From Encephalitozoon hellem ATCC 50504 (taxonomy: Eukaryota; Microsporidia; Unikaryonidae), in the NCBI RefSeq assembly GCF_000277815.2, contig NC_018470.1, positions 118,563-182,562 of the forward strand: 64,000 bases of DNA, read 5' to 3'. The notes under the pieces are model-generated. The model ran no database searches, was not told the origin of the DNA, and was given only the letters and a program-made list of their open reading frames with translations. A program made the position numbers and the translations under genes. Below, piece after piece: positions 39,783-48,153 of this stretch. Numbering within the stretch: position 1 is the first letter of the stretch; each line of letters opens with the position of its first letter.

Positions 39783-40391
39783 ATGGACTCCGAGTGCAAA
39801 TATCTGTTCAAGATAATCTTGATTGGAAACAGCGGTGTCGGGAAAACTTGCCTGATGAAAAGGTACACGGACGAGACATATAGTTTTACACAGTCAAGCA
39901 CGATAGGCGTGGATTTCAAAATAAAGTCCTTAGAGGCTGAAGGGGAAAAGGTAAAGCTTCAAATATGGGACACTGCAGGACAGGAGAGATTCAGAGCAAT
40001 TATATCCAATTACTATAGGGGAGCTCATGGAATTATTATAGTGTTTGACATGGGAAGCAAGGAGTCGTTTGACAATCTTGGAGACTGGCTGGGCGAGGTA
40101 AGAAAGAATACAAACGAGAATGTTGAGATGATCATTTTGGGAAACAAAGTTGATGACAAGGAAAAAATTGTGGTCACTGAGGAGGAGGTGGAAAAGTTCC
40201 TGAATGAAAATGGTATTGAGAAATCATCGTTTTATATGACTAGCGCAAAGGACAATATCTGCGTCAATGATAGCTTCGAGTATCTAACCAGAAGGCTTAT
40301 TGACAAACATAAGAAAATAGGCTTTGGCAGTGGAAAAGAATCCTTTAAGCTTAATATTGGGGATTCTTCTAGAAAATCCTGTTGCATGTGA
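39783..40391 (+). CDS. YPT1: Rab GTPase, Ypt1/Rab1 or Rab8-like
   Basis: 202 residues, ATG at 39783. P-loop GNSGVGKT (15-22), effector/switch I QSSTIGVDFKIKSL, switch II WDTAGQERFRAIISNYYRGAHGIIIVFD, NKVD and SAKD motifs, and a C-terminal KSCCM prenylation site (CC followed by one residue). The switch II phrase SNYYRGAHGIIIVFDMGSKESFDNL fits Ypt1/Rab1 and Rab8/Sec4; Rab1 is preferred through the tail. Rab1 acts in ER-Golgi transport, the step served by TRAPP and p24. Confidence 0.88.
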   Translation: MDSECKYLFKIILIGNSGVGKTCLMKRYTDETYSFTQSSTIGVDFKIKSLEAEGEKVKLQIWDTAGQERFRAIISNYYRGAHGIIIVFDMGSKESFDNLGDWLGEVRKNTNENVEMIILGNKVDDKEKIVVTEEEVEKFLNENGIEKSSFYMTSAKDNICVNDSFEYLTRRLIDKHKKIGFGSGKESFKLNIGDSSRKSCCM

Positions 40392-40401
40392 ATTTAAATG
40401 A

Positions 40402-41796
40402 TTAAAGCTTTTTTTGGTGTGTTTCTCTTACAGCTTTTATGGTTCTTAGATGGCTAATGATTTCCTCTGGGTTTTCTGTCCCGCTAAGAAGCTGGTACAC
40501 AATGCTTTCCTCGATGTAAAATCTTATATCCACCTTCGATATTTCTAAGGTTTGGGCTAGGCTGCACGTGTCCACTATGGGCCTGGAGAGATGGCACTCC
40601 CCCATATCTTCCTGTATGATTCCATATATAGCTCTCAGCCCGTCCTCATATCTCTCCTGCCTTCCTTCCATGTATTCAGCTGCAGAATATATTACCAGTG
40701 ACTCGTACCACGTCTCTCCCATAAACCTCACCATTCGTATAAAATCTTCGGTCCCTAGCCTTTTCATGTCGTATTTGGATAGGAACACAAGGCTCTCCTC
40801 TATCTTATCTATCATCTTAACGAATTTTTTGGAAGATGGAAGCGAGGTTTTCATGGTGTAAGTGTTTGAGAAAGCGGCACCCTTTTTGTTCGGAACTGTT
40901 AGCCCTATAAAAAAACACAGCACAGTGTAGAGGTTTAGGACCTCTCTTCTATATGGCCTTCCCCATAGGTTAGTAATCTTTTCTACAATCTCGCAGAACA
41001 CCGCTCCTTTTTCATAGGAAGTTGTCTTTTCAGCAGGCGGCTTAAATATAGGACCCACATATCCCCTTCTAATTATTTCCAGGAGCCCATATTGGCCTCT
41101 TGGATAGTGGAGGATCTTAAATATCTCTATGTGGATCCTTTCATTTGAGACTTTCTTTTCTAATGCAGGCTTAATCCTCTCATCCAGTAAGGCCTCATCA
41201 ATTTTTTCGTCGATCTTGAATCCAAACTTTGAGTGAAACCTGAAAATTCTCACGAGCCTTAGAGGATCATCAAGGAGAGTTGTTCTTGGGTCAAGAGGCG
41301 TTGCCAATATCTTTCTTTTTATGTCGTCAACACCTCTTCCCGTATAGTCTTCGATCTCCCTGGTAAACAAGTTGTAGAATAGTGAGTTGATGGTTAGGTC
41401 TCGGCGAAAGGCATCCTCTTGGGGCGTCCCCGGATTTATGTTAGGAATCCTTGTTTCAGAGTATGTTTCGCTTCTTAAATTAACAAAGTCGACACAGAAC
41501 CCATTTATCCTTACAACTGCAGTTTCAAGATGCTTGGACTTCTCTGGGTTGTCTTTTATTACATGGACCTCAGTGAGCTTCTGTCCTCTTGTTGATTTCG
41601 CTAATCCTGCTGCAAATTTGTATCCACTTATATTCTCCAGTGCTATATCCATATCGAAGCTAGGGTTTCCCATTATCTTGTCTCTAACCCAGCCTCCCGC
41701 AACTCTCGGGATCACGTTTCGAAATCCCCTAGCATGCCTTATTATTAGATCGAAAATGTCTTCCTCGGCCTCTGTGCAATTTATCTGATTATCCAT
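40402..41796 (-). CDS. CCA1: CCA-adding tRNA nucleotidyltransferase
   Basis: 464 residues from ATG at 41796. Class II nucleotidyltransferase core: VAGGWVRDKIMG, the catalytic DMDIALEN, RDLTINSLFYNLFTREIEDYTG, then DDPLRLVRIFRFHSKFGFKID and LLDERIKPALEKKVSNERIHIEIFKIL, all standard Cca1 motifs. It adds CCA to tRNA 3' ends, needed because eukaryotic tRNA genes lack it (both tRNA genes here end at the discriminator base). The frame is convergent with the Rab gene, ten bases apart. Confidence 0.95.
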   Translation of the reverse strand: MDNQINCTEAEEDIFDLIIRHARGFRNVIPRVAGGWVRDKIMGNPSFDMDIALENISGYKFAAGLAKSTRGQKLTEVHVIKDNPEKSKHLETAVVRINGFCVDFVNLRSETYSETRIPNINPGTPQEDAFRRDLTINSLFYNLFTREIEDYTGRGVDDIKRKILATPLDPRTTLLDDPLRLVRIFRFHSKFGFKIDEKIDEALLDERIKPALEKKVSNERIHIEIFKILHYPRGQYGLLEIIRRGYVGPIFKPPAEKTTSYEKGAVFCEIVEKITNLWGRPYRREVLNLYTVLCFFIGLTVPNKKGAAFSNTYTMKTSLPSSKKFVKMIDKIEESLVFLSKYDMKRLGTEDFIRMVRFMGETWYESLVIYSAAEYMEGRQERYEDGLRAIYGIIQEDMGECHLSRPIVDTCSLAQTLEISKVDIRFYIEESIVYQLLSGTENPEEIISHLRTIKAVRETHQKKL

Positions 41797-41859
41797 TGGG
41801 GACCTAAACAAAACACCTTAAATCTGCATCAAGTCCTTGGGAAATGGAAATCATTGACA

Positions 41860-42768
41860 TTACATACCAAATTCCAGACTTCTTTCGTGGAATTCGTCTG
41901 AGTTGATGAAAAAGAGAATTAGAAAGTAAGTGGACAGGTGGAATAGTGTGTCTTCAAATCTCCAGGCCCACTCAAGGCCCATAAAACTCCTCAGAATTAT
42001 GAAATAGATGTAATTTGATATCTTGGTTGTGCTGTATGCAACTATTCCAAACCTCTGAATATAGTATGCGCCTAAGGCCCTCAGCAGTGAGGAGATGATC
42101 ACAAGAACTACAGACTTATGAATGTTGCTTTCTATGAATGTATAGATGTCATTGTATCCTATTCCAGAATCGATTAGTATAATGAAAGAACATATCCAAA
42201 TGTAGAACGAGCTTGCAAAAAGAAACTTAGGCAGCCCATTCCGGTTTGTCATGCAGACAGTTATGAAGTCGGAAGAAACACTGAAGACTACATAAAGCGC
42301 TAAGTATATGACTCCAAACAAAACATCGAAAAACCCTTCATCGCTATACTTGACTGATTTATACATATTCGTTAAAATCACCAGGATAAACCCAAGGTTT
42401 CTAAGCATATTTTCCTTGGCAACTCGAGAAATCATAAACATAAGCACTACGGAAAGTGGATAGCACAGGCCCCTCGTGGCCATGGCTGTCTTTATGGACG
42501 TCATCCCAGCACCCCGAAACCATGAGGAATATTCCCCGAATGCAAACAGCCCGAAAGAAAGATATTCCGACTGCGTCTGAACTATCTCCTTGAAAGTAGT
42601 ACTTTTGATTGCAAATGGAGCAGACACTGCCAGGACGGCCAGAGTTGACAGAAGATTCTCTATACAAAATACCATCATGAAGTGGCTCTCCAAGTAATCG
42701 GAGACTAAGTATAGCTGAAGGGCACCCATGAGAGACAGAATTTCCCCGAGGCAGAGCTTTTTCTTCAT
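41860..42768 (-). CDS. Multi-pass transporter-like protein (drug/metabolite transporter fold)
   Basis: 302 residues from ATG at 42768. About nine to ten helices are visible (for example LGEILSLMGALQLYLVSDYL, LLSTLAVLAVSAPFAI, LSFGLFAFGEYSSWF, ATRGLCYPLSVVLMFMIS, VLFGVIYLALYVVFSVSSDFITV, VVLVIISSLLRALGAYYIQRFG, IYFIILRSFMGLEW). The arrangement fits the nucleotide-sugar/triose-phosphate branch of the DMT superfamily, which serves the Golgi. The substrate cannot be guessed. There is a 63-base gap to CCA1 downstream on the same strand. Confidence 0.5.
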   Translation of the reverse strand: MKKKLCLGEILSLMGALQLYLVSDYLESHFMMVFCIENLLSTLAVLAVSAPFAIKSTTFKEIVQTQSEYLSFGLFAFGEYSSWFRGAGMTSIKTAMATRGLCYPLSVVLMFMISRVAKENMLRNLGFILVILTNMYKSVKYSDEGFFDVLFGVIYLALYVVFSVSSDFITVCMTNRNGLPKFLFASSFYIWICSFIILIDSGIGYNDIYTFIESNIHKSVVLVIISSLLRALGAYYIQRFGIVAYSTTKISNYIYFIILRSFMGLEWAWRFEDTLFHLSTYFLILFFINSDEFHERSLEFGM

Positions 42769-43172
42769 TTTCACCAAAGGGGTGAATTTTGGGCTTATAA
42801 TGGAATAAAAGGAGATTCTCGCTTAGCTCTTGGGAGGGGCATGCTTGCAGGATGTTCATGGTTTGGACTTCCATATAAAGAATGGCGGGCAATGGACCCC
42901 AATATACCTAACACCCGGGATATAGGTACAGAAGGATTTTCAGGTAATATCATCAATATACCTAGGAGGAAAGATCTTTGTAGGTCTCTGAGAAAAGTGA
43001 ATTAAATCAATTTTGCATTAATCTGATAAAAAAGGGTATATTTAAAAATAAATAGAAATATGAATTTCTTACATTTCTTCGAAAATACCTTTGGAGCGGA
43101 TCTAACCATATTATTTGTTAACCACAATTTTATCAATCAAATTCGAAACAACAAACCTCCCTCTGATTTGGT

Positions 43173-43179
43173 TATAAAA
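43173..43179 (+). promoter_or_regulatory. TATA-like box of histone H3 gene
   Basis: TATAAAA at -28 to -22 relative to the H3 ATG at 43201. The same distance holds for the LEA-like gene, and the metallothionein gene has one at -25 to -18, which suggests leaders of at most about ten bases. Confidence 0.5.
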
Positions 43180-43184
43180 GACCC

Positions 43185-43197
43185 AAAAATTTACCCC
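43185..43197 (+). promoter_or_regulatory. AAATTT...CCC element directly before histone H3
   Basis: AAAAATTTACCCC ends three bases before the H3 ATG, the same arrangement as before uL3 and eL18. The CCC run marks the start codon used here and supports ATG at 43201 over the upstream in-frame ATG at 43060. Confidence 0.6.
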
Positions 43198-43200
43198 AAA

Positions 43201-43635
43201 ATGGCTAGAACAAAACAATCTGCTAGGAAAACAACAGGAGGAAAGGCACCGCGCAAGCAGCTATCTGCAAAGTCTGCCCGTAAGGCGGTGTCTCCAGCCT
43301 CAAGTGCTGGGGCTAAGAAGTCAAGGTACAGGCCCGGGTCTGTTGCTCTGAAAGAGATCAGAAGATACCAGAAGAGCACAGACTTTCTTATTCGAAGGCT
43401 CCCGTTCCAAAGGGCTTGCCGTTCAGTCGTCAAGGAATGTAGTAATGCTACGGACATAAGGTTCCAAGGCCCAGCTCTCGCTTCAATTCAAGAGGCCCTG
43501 GAGGTTTATCTTGTTGGTCTGTTTGAAGATGCCATGCTTTGTGCATGCCACGCAAAGAGAGTCACTGTATTTCCAAAGGACATAAACCTTGTTCTGAAGC
43601 TCAGGAGAAGACACGTCAAATCCATCAGTGATTAA
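43201..43635 (+). CDS. H3: Histone H3, divergent
   Basis: 144 residues from ATG at 43201; the open frame extends upstream but the start is fixed by the [15 protein letters not shown] tail. Tail lysines K4, K9, K14, K18, K23 and K27 are in place, but position 10 is Thr and 28 is Ala where canonical H3 has Ser. The segment after K27 ([18 protein letters not shown]) is longer than usual. The core keeps [59 protein letters not shown] and has an extra residue in [11 protein letters not shown]. Canonical H3 is 136 residues (135 after Met removal). It packages DNA in nucleosomes. Confidence 0.97.
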   Translation: MARTKQSARKTTGGKAPRKQLSAKSARKAVSPASSAGAKKSRYRPGSVALKEIRRYQKSTDFLIRRLPFQRACRSVVKECSNATDIRFQGPALASIQEALEVYLVGLFEDAMLCACHAKRVTVFPKDINLVLKLRRRHVKSISD

Positions 43636-43754
43636 AATCTTCACTTTAGTTGCCAGGTTCTTCTCGGATTACTTTCCAGGTGGCTCTTTATGTTTATATC
43701 ACTGATTGCTAGTTTAATTTATTATTTCCACCCTTATAGCTCCTGGTTCTCTCC

Positions 43755-44240
43755 ATGTACGTAAGGATTGGTGGAATGGACAAGATGGTCAGTAAGCATG
43801 ATCTTCGTAGGATATTCACATTTACAAGCCGTATATACAAGTCAATAGAATGCTCTTCAGGTATTCAACTGTACTTTTATAGTACGTTGCATGAGATTAT
43901 GATGGCACAAAGACTTAACAAAGAGAAGTTAATTGGGTGTTTAGAGGTCAGCTTCATTGAGCTTACACTAGAGGAGGAGGCCTGCCTATCCATCGTTCCC
44001 TCCAAATCCTCCCATTGTCTCTATGCTGTTTGTGACGGAGATATTTGTATAGACACAGTCGAGAAATTCTTCGGATCACCCATCAGATGCTACTTGAGGA
44101 GCGAGAAATCTGAAGAAACATACGTTGTCGAGTTTAAGGAGCCAGTAGAAATAAGGAAGCCGGATTTTATGAAGTATGTGTTTTCCTTTGAAGATTATAT
44201 AGATTACGTAGTGAATGCCAGGCTTTACGACTGCAAATAA
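43755..44240 (+). CDS. Hypothetical protein
   Basis: 161 residues, ATG at 43755, with CTCC just before it. Mixed alpha/beta composition with strands GIQLYFYST, KLIGCLEVSFIELTL, HCLYAVCDGDICI and RCYLRSEK, and helical ends (DLRRIFTFTSRIYKSI, FMKYVFSFEDYIDYVVNA). No motif is recognised. It lies between H3 and another small unknown gene on the same strand, 119 bases after H3. Confidence 0.55.
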   Translation: MYVRIGGMDKMVSKHDLRRIFTFTSRIYKSIECSSGIQLYFYSTLHEIMMAQRLNKEKLIGCLEVSFIELTLEEEACLSIVPSKSSHCLYAVCDGDICIDTVEKFFGSPIRCYLRSEKSEETYVVEFKEPVEIRKPDFMKYVFSFEDYIDYVVNARLYDCK

Positions 44241-44294
44241 AGCTATAGAAACACCTCAAATAGATTTTTGTGTTTCCCTGGTCCAAGGAAAATA

Positions 44295-44615
44295 ATGAAA
44301 AATCAGTGCCATATTCTTCCTTTTTTTGCTCCAGAAGTCTCCAAGGTGGAGGTAGAACATGTAAATCTGGACGGAAATGAGGCTACCATAAGAGGGATAT
44401 CCTGCATCAAGAAGAGGTTGGACTCGGATCTCGGTGTGTATACTTGTAACAAAATTATTAAGGATCCGGTGTTTTACTGGGTACCTGCAAACTCTGGATC
44501 TGCATTCGAAAAGGGGCTGGAGCTGGTGAGGAAGGGGCTGGGGTTTCCTGGGAGAAATGGCCATGGGCCTCTTGACGGAGTCATCACGAGAAAGAACAAG
44601 AAAATTAAACTGTAA
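44295..44615 (+). CDS. Hypothetical small basic protein, possible degenerate G-patch
   Basis: 106 residues from ATG at 44295. A beta-rich N-terminal half (VEHVNLDGNEATIRGISCIKK) precedes a basic C-terminus reading EKGLELVRKGLGFPGRNGHGPLDGVITRKNKK. That Gly-rich string resembles the start of a G-patch (G-x-x-L-L-x-x-x-G-x-x-x-G-x-GLG) but with fewer conserved glycines. If real it would point to an RNA-processing protein. Very tentative. It is followed by eL18, 76 bases away. Confidence 0.45.
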   Translation: MKNQCHILPFFAPEVSKVEVEHVNLDGNEATIRGISCIKKRLDSDLGVYTCNKIIKDPVFYWVPANSGSAFEKGLELVRKGLGFPGRNGHGPLDGVITRKNKKIKL

Positions 44616-44668
44616 GAAAGTACAGTGATGCCCTTTACTATCCTTAATTTGAATAAGATATGTTGGAA

Positions 44669-44683
44669 CAAAATTTTTACCCC
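44669..44683 (+). promoter_or_regulatory. AAATTT...CCC start-proximal element of eL18
   Basis: CAAAATTTTTACCCC ends eight bases before the ATG at 44692. Third instance in the window with uL3 and H3; supports choosing this ATG over the in-frame ATG six codons later. Confidence 0.55.
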
Positions 44684-44691
44684 ATAAAGTA

Positions 44692-45294
44692 ATGCCCATT
44701 ACATCGACTATGAAGCGTGTAAAGCTTCCTCCATCCGCTGTTGCAAGAAGAAAGGAGCCCAGGTCTAAAAACATCTACCTTCGTGCTCTCTCTGACTTCT
44801 ACACGAAGGTGGCCAACAACACCTCTGTGCTTGCAATCAAGAAGATTGCTAAGAGATTAAAGATGTCGAAGTCTGATAGGCAGCCTGTGAAGATATCTAA
44901 GATTGTCAGTGAGCTTGAAGGGTCTCAAGGGAAGGTTGCTGTGGTTGTTGCAAAGGTTCTTGACGATGACAGAATCATGGAGATTCCTGCCATTAAGGTT
45001 GTTGCTCTTCAATGGTCCAAGGGGGTAAAAGAGAAGATCGAGAGGTATGGGGGGTTCATTGCAACCCTTGATCAGCTATTTGAGCTCTGTCCAAACATGG
45101 ATGACATAAAGTTGATATCCACTGACAAATTTGCCAGAAGGTCTGCTAAGTTCTGGGGACCTGCTCCTGGAGAAAAGGGATCGACTACTTATCCAAGAGC
45201 AAACCAGAAGTGCCACAATCGTGAGAAGCGTATCATGATGAAGGGAAGAAAGACCCAGCATCTAAAAAAGCAAGCACTGAATAAAACGGCCTAA
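44692..45294 (+). CDS. RPL18: 60S ribosomal protein eL18
   Basis: 200 residues, ATG at 44692. Family phrases: NIYLRALSDFYTKVANNTSVLAIKKIAKRLKMSKSDRQPVKISKIV, KVAVVVAKVLDDDRIMEIPAIKVVALQWS, IERYGGFIATLDQLFE and FWGPAPGEKGSTTYPRANQKCHNREKR, all in the eL18 order. The basic C-terminus (GRKTQHLKKQALNKTA) binds rRNA. The N-terminal six residues before the second Met are extra compared with typical eL18. No intron is visible, unlike some other ribosomal protein genes of this genus. Confidence 0.93.
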   Translation: MPITSTMKRVKLPPSAVARRKEPRSKNIYLRALSDFYTKVANNTSVLAIKKIAKRLKMSKSDRQPVKISKIVSELEGSQGKVAVVVAKVLDDDRIMEIPAIKVVALQWSKGVKEKIERYGGFIATLDQLFELCPNMDDIKLISTDKFARRSAKFWGPAPGEKGSTTYPRANQKCHNREKRIMMKGRKTQHLKKQALNKTA

Positions 45295-45317
45295 GTTTTT
45301 ACTTTTATATCTCCTCA

Positions 45318-45668
45318 TTAGTGAGCTTTGCGGGTTGCATCTGTCAATCCTAGGAGCTCTTCTATCTCTATGAAGCATGAACAGAACTCACACTCTACTC
45401 TGCCATCAATCTCTTGATGTATTTTGTATTTCCCTCCACACCTACAAATGACGGACTCGGCTTTTGCTCTATTGCAGACAAGATATGGGTCGCCCTCAAA
45501 CGATTCTCCCCTTATATATTTTTCATATTCATCTCTCAGTTTTGTGTATTCAGCACTATTGCCTTTATTTCTATCCGGATGTATTTTGATTAGCTTTCTT
45601 AAGTATCTTGTTCTGACCTCCTCTTCTGTAGCCCCCTTTCTAAGTCCCAGTAAACTAAAAATGGACAT
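45318..45668 (-). CDS. DPH4: Diphthamide biosynthesis J-protein DPH4
   Basis: 116 residues from ATG at 45668. A J domain (about 1-60) with FSLLGLRKGATEEEVRTRYLRKLIKIHPDRNK and HPD intact, then a CSL-type zinc finger CRCGGKYKIHQEIDGRVECEFCSCFIEIEELL with four cysteines. This is Dph4/DNAJC24, which supports electron supply to Dph1/Dph2 in making diphthamide on elongation factor 2. Smaller than human DNAJC24 (149). Convergent with eL18, 23 bases between stops. Confidence 0.9.
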   Translation of the reverse strand: MSIFSLLGLRKGATEEEVRTRYLRKLIKIHPDRNKGNSAEYTKLRDEYEKYIRGESFEGDPYLVCNRAKAESVICRCGGKYKIHQEIDGRVECEFCSCFIEIEELLGLTDATRKAH

Positions 45669-45800
45669 CAAGGGATATTGAATTTGCTAGATAACAGCCG
45701 GGAAAAAACCACCAAATTAAGCAAGCAGGAGAAATGTACGAAGGACTTCCGAAACAAGTTGTATTAAGTGTTTTGCAAATGTCCAATCCGCGACTTTCAG

Positions 45801-46256
45801 ATGAAACACTGTTTTAAAACCCTTTTAAAAGCACATGGAAATAGCTATACCATGCTTATTCTCTCAATACTAATGGGTGTTGGCGCATATTACATGCCGC
45901 CTCCAAGGCATGCATTCATAATTACCACTAGAACACTGTCACCATATCGCCTAGACTCATTTCCGTTTTCACAGGTAGGACCTTACAAGACATCCACCGA
46001 TCCCATTCTATTTTCAAGGCCATCCAGGCTTGAAACAGAGACATCTACAGAAGGAGGAGAACGAGGGAGTTCATCAGAGGGGAAGAAGGAGGGCATAAAG
46101 AACAGCCTTTCAAGCATTCTGTCTACAAGCATTCTTTGCAAGTTTTTCTTCTATAGTGCAATGGCAGTCCTAATATTCTTCATAGGGTATCAAACAAGAA
46201 AATGCCACGAGAGCGGATCTTATGTAAGGCTTCCAACATCATCTTCGAATAACTGA
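45801..46256 (+). CDS. Hypothetical two-helix membrane protein
   Basis: 151 residues from ATG at 45801 (the frame extends upstream from GTG). One N-terminal helix (SYTMLILSILMGVGAYYM) and one near the C-terminus (LCKFFFYSAMAVLIFFIGY) flank a polar Pro/Ser/Thr/Glu-rich stretch with ETETSTEGGERGSSSEGKK. The short N-terminal and C-terminal ends contain Cys. No family is recognised. A spore-wall or membrane-tether role is possible but not supported. Confidence 0.5.
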   Translation: MKHCFKTLLKAHGNSYTMLILSILMGVGAYYMPPPRHAFIITTRTLSPYRLDSFPFSQVGPYKTSTDPILFSRPSRLETETSTEGGERGSSSEGKKEGIKNSLSSILSTSILCKFFFYSAMAVLIFFIGYQTRKCHESGSYVRLPTSSSNN

Positions 46257-46366
46257 ATAAACGAAATTTGAGAATATTCTTACTTCGTGCAATTCTTGGA
46301 TCTACCTAGAAAATGAAAAGTACATGTAAACGCTTTCATTTCTTTTAATATAAATGTATCTAAACT

Positions 46367-46783
46367 TCAATTGGTGCTTCCACCTTTTCTATTTAACTCC
46401 TCTGTTTCTTCTTTGGTTAGGAACCGCCCCGAGGGGGCCCTCAGCCTCTTCATGGCATGCTTGTGCCGGCTTTCATGAAGGTAATTTCTCTTGTTTGTTA
46501 CCATGAGAGTGTCCAGCATGTCTCGCCTTGCCTTTCTTTTCTTTATCCAATTAAGTTGTTTGGCATTGACATAAAGAGGCTGGAAGGCTTGATCATTAAA
46601 TGGAAATGAATAGTCATAAGCACCATAGCTAGCCTTGTCGGGATATCTAACGTCACTCAGATCTCCTTCGTCAAACTCGATGTCACCATACCTAGCACTA
46701 GCACCTTGTTCCATCATGTCTCTGTGCTGCATCGAAACCGGTTTATTAAAGCTTTTGTAGATTTCCTTCCTAACTTGTTTCAT
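46367..46783 (-). CDS. HAP2: CCAAT-binding factor subunit HAP2/NF-YA
   Basis: 138 residues, ATG at 46783. The conserved NF-YA core is complete: the subunit-interaction helix PLYVNAKQLNWIKKRKARRDMLD (about 69-91) and the DNA-binding part KRNYLHESRHKHAMKRLRAPSGRF. In other eukaryotes this subunit gives CCAAT specificity within the NF-Y trimer. The N-terminal part is short and acidic/aromatic (FDEGDLSDVRYPDKASYGAYDYSFPF), much shorter than the Gln-rich activation domain of animal NF-YA. NF-YB/NF-YC are not in the window. Confidence 0.95.
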   Translation of the reverse strand: MKQVRKEIYKSFNKPVSMQHRDMMEQGASARYGDIEFDEGDLSDVRYPDKASYGAYDYSFPFNDQAFQPLYVNAKQLNWIKKRKARRDMLDTLMVTNKRNYLHESRHKHAMKRLRAPSGRFLTKEETEELNRKGGSTN

Positions 46784-46906
46784 GCTGTTTATTTTTCCTT
46801 ACCAATTGGCATCAAGTTTACAAAGAAAAAGGCTGGCATATAAAATTCCTTGACAGCCGTGCACATCTAGAGAACCTGGCGCCAAGCATACACAATAAAA
46901 CACAGT

Positions 46907-48016
46907 CTATCTAATCTTTATTTCATCATCCTTCTCTCCATCCAATTCCCAGAAGTTTATATTAGAATCAGAGGATCCAGAAACGAAGTACCTCTCGTCA
47001 TCTGAGCAGGAAAAATGGATCACCCTGTTCTTATGGCCAAGAAAGTATCTTTCTACCTTAAAGGAAGACATCTGTGACAGCCTAATGTCATCCTTTGAGT
47101 ATCCATGCGTGCTAAGAATTTTGTTGGATTTCAGCCACTTTAGATTACATATTTGAGAGCCATAATCTACAGATCTTATCAGGCACGGGCTTGATCTGCT
47201 TGAGTTTATCAAGCTTATGTCCCATAACTTGATCGTTTTGTCGGCAGTTCCTCCTCCAGATACTAGCAGGTTTGGAGAAAGAGGAGACCAGCTTATTGCC
47301 TTTACAGCAGCCTTATGGCTAGAACACTGTTTAAGAGGATGTGCTAAATTCCTATAGTCATAAATATAAAGTCTATTGTCATTTCCGCCGGACGCCAAGA
47401 ACCTAAGATCCTTGCTTATGCTTAGGCCGCATACCTCCTGCCTGTGATGCAAAATGGTTGCCACTGCTTTTTCAGAGCGCAGATCTGTTATCTTTATTTT
47501 CCTGTCCCTGCTTCCAGTTATGATATTTGTGTTTTCAGACTCAATTACACCTATTCTTGATCTATGAAATGAGTATCTTGTCATCTTCAGAGAACCTATG
47601 TCGATGCTCAGCATGGCGCCTGCAGACGTCCCAAGGGCAACGGTACTGGTTGTCGGATTACATTTTACAGATGTTATTCCGAGGCTGTTGAGATCACAGA
47701 CTTGTAATGTCTTTGAGGAAAAGAAATTGTGTACAAACAGGCAGCCGTCGGCAGTGAAGAATACATTTTCCCCGGACCAATCGATCAGGCTGCTGTAGAA
47801 GTCGTCGGGAAGGGACTTAATCTTCAGCTGTCTATACGGCTGGATGATTATTTTTGGCCCGAGGCTTTGACCTTCAATCGTGCTTAAATACGGACTTTCG
47901 TCTAGAGGATAGCAGGACCCTGCTTCATGCATTACCTCCTTGATTCCAAGGGCATATGCCCCTCTTGGCGCATATCTGGGCATCACTTCCTTTTTGTTTA
48001 TTAGGAACCTATCCAT
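46907..48016 (-). CDS. CDC20: APC/C activator Cdc20/Cdh1
   Basis: 369 residues, ATG at 48016. The C-box equivalent is DRFLIN right at residues 2-7. The WD40 propeller starts with QPYRQLKIKSLPDDFYSSLIDWSGENVFFTADGCLFVHNF and continues with seven blades, including ITSVKCNPTTSTVALGTSAGAMLSIDI, VIESENTNIITGSRDRKIKITDLRS and VKAISWSPLSPNLLVSGGGTADKTIKLWDI. The C-terminus ends in DDEIKIR, the IR tail that docks on APC subunits. It lacks most of the N-terminal regulatory region of Cdc20 (no KEN or Mad2-binding stretch visible). Confidence 0.92.
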   Translation of the reverse strand: MDRFLINKKEVMPRYAPRGAYALGIKEVMHEAGSCYPLDESPYLSTIEGQSLGPKIIIQPYRQLKIKSLPDDFYSSLIDWSGENVFFTADGCLFVHNFFSSKTLQVCDLNSLGITSVKCNPTTSTVALGTSAGAMLSIDIGSLKMTRYSFHRSRIGVIESENTNIITGSRDRKIKITDLRSEKAVATILHHRQEVCGLSISKDLRFLASGGNDNRLYIYDYRNLAHPLKQCSSHKAAVKAISWSPLSPNLLVSGGGTADKTIKLWDISLINSSRSSPCLIRSVDYGSQICNLKWLKSNKILSTHGYSKDDIRLSQMSSFKVERYFLGHKNRVIHFSCSDDERYFVSGSSDSNINFWELDGEKDDEIKIR

Positions 48017-48153
48017 CTATGTTTGTTTATGAAGACCTGCTCTCATTATTTTTGCTGTATTGTTTGATCAAATAGAAATCAAGATGGTTTAGTATAATGA
48101 AAGAAGATAATTTATCAAATCCTGCAGTTGCAAACACGGAAGCCGTGTGTTGT

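Larger units (their letters stand above)
42769..43200. other. Long intergenic region upstream of histone H3
   Basis: About 430 bases between the transporter start and the H3 start (divergent). An exact direct repeat CAATATACCTA is present at 42900-42910 and 42954-42964, and TACCTA/TAGGTA form an inverted pair around an acacccgggata spacer. The last 200 bases are AT-rich. No open frame of credible composition is seen. It probably holds promoter elements for H3. Confidence 0.4.

Noticed and set aside
42401..42892. Alternative frame on the minus strand over the transporter gene
   Set aside because: Lower-quality composition, and it interrupts a clear multi-helix protein in the main frame.
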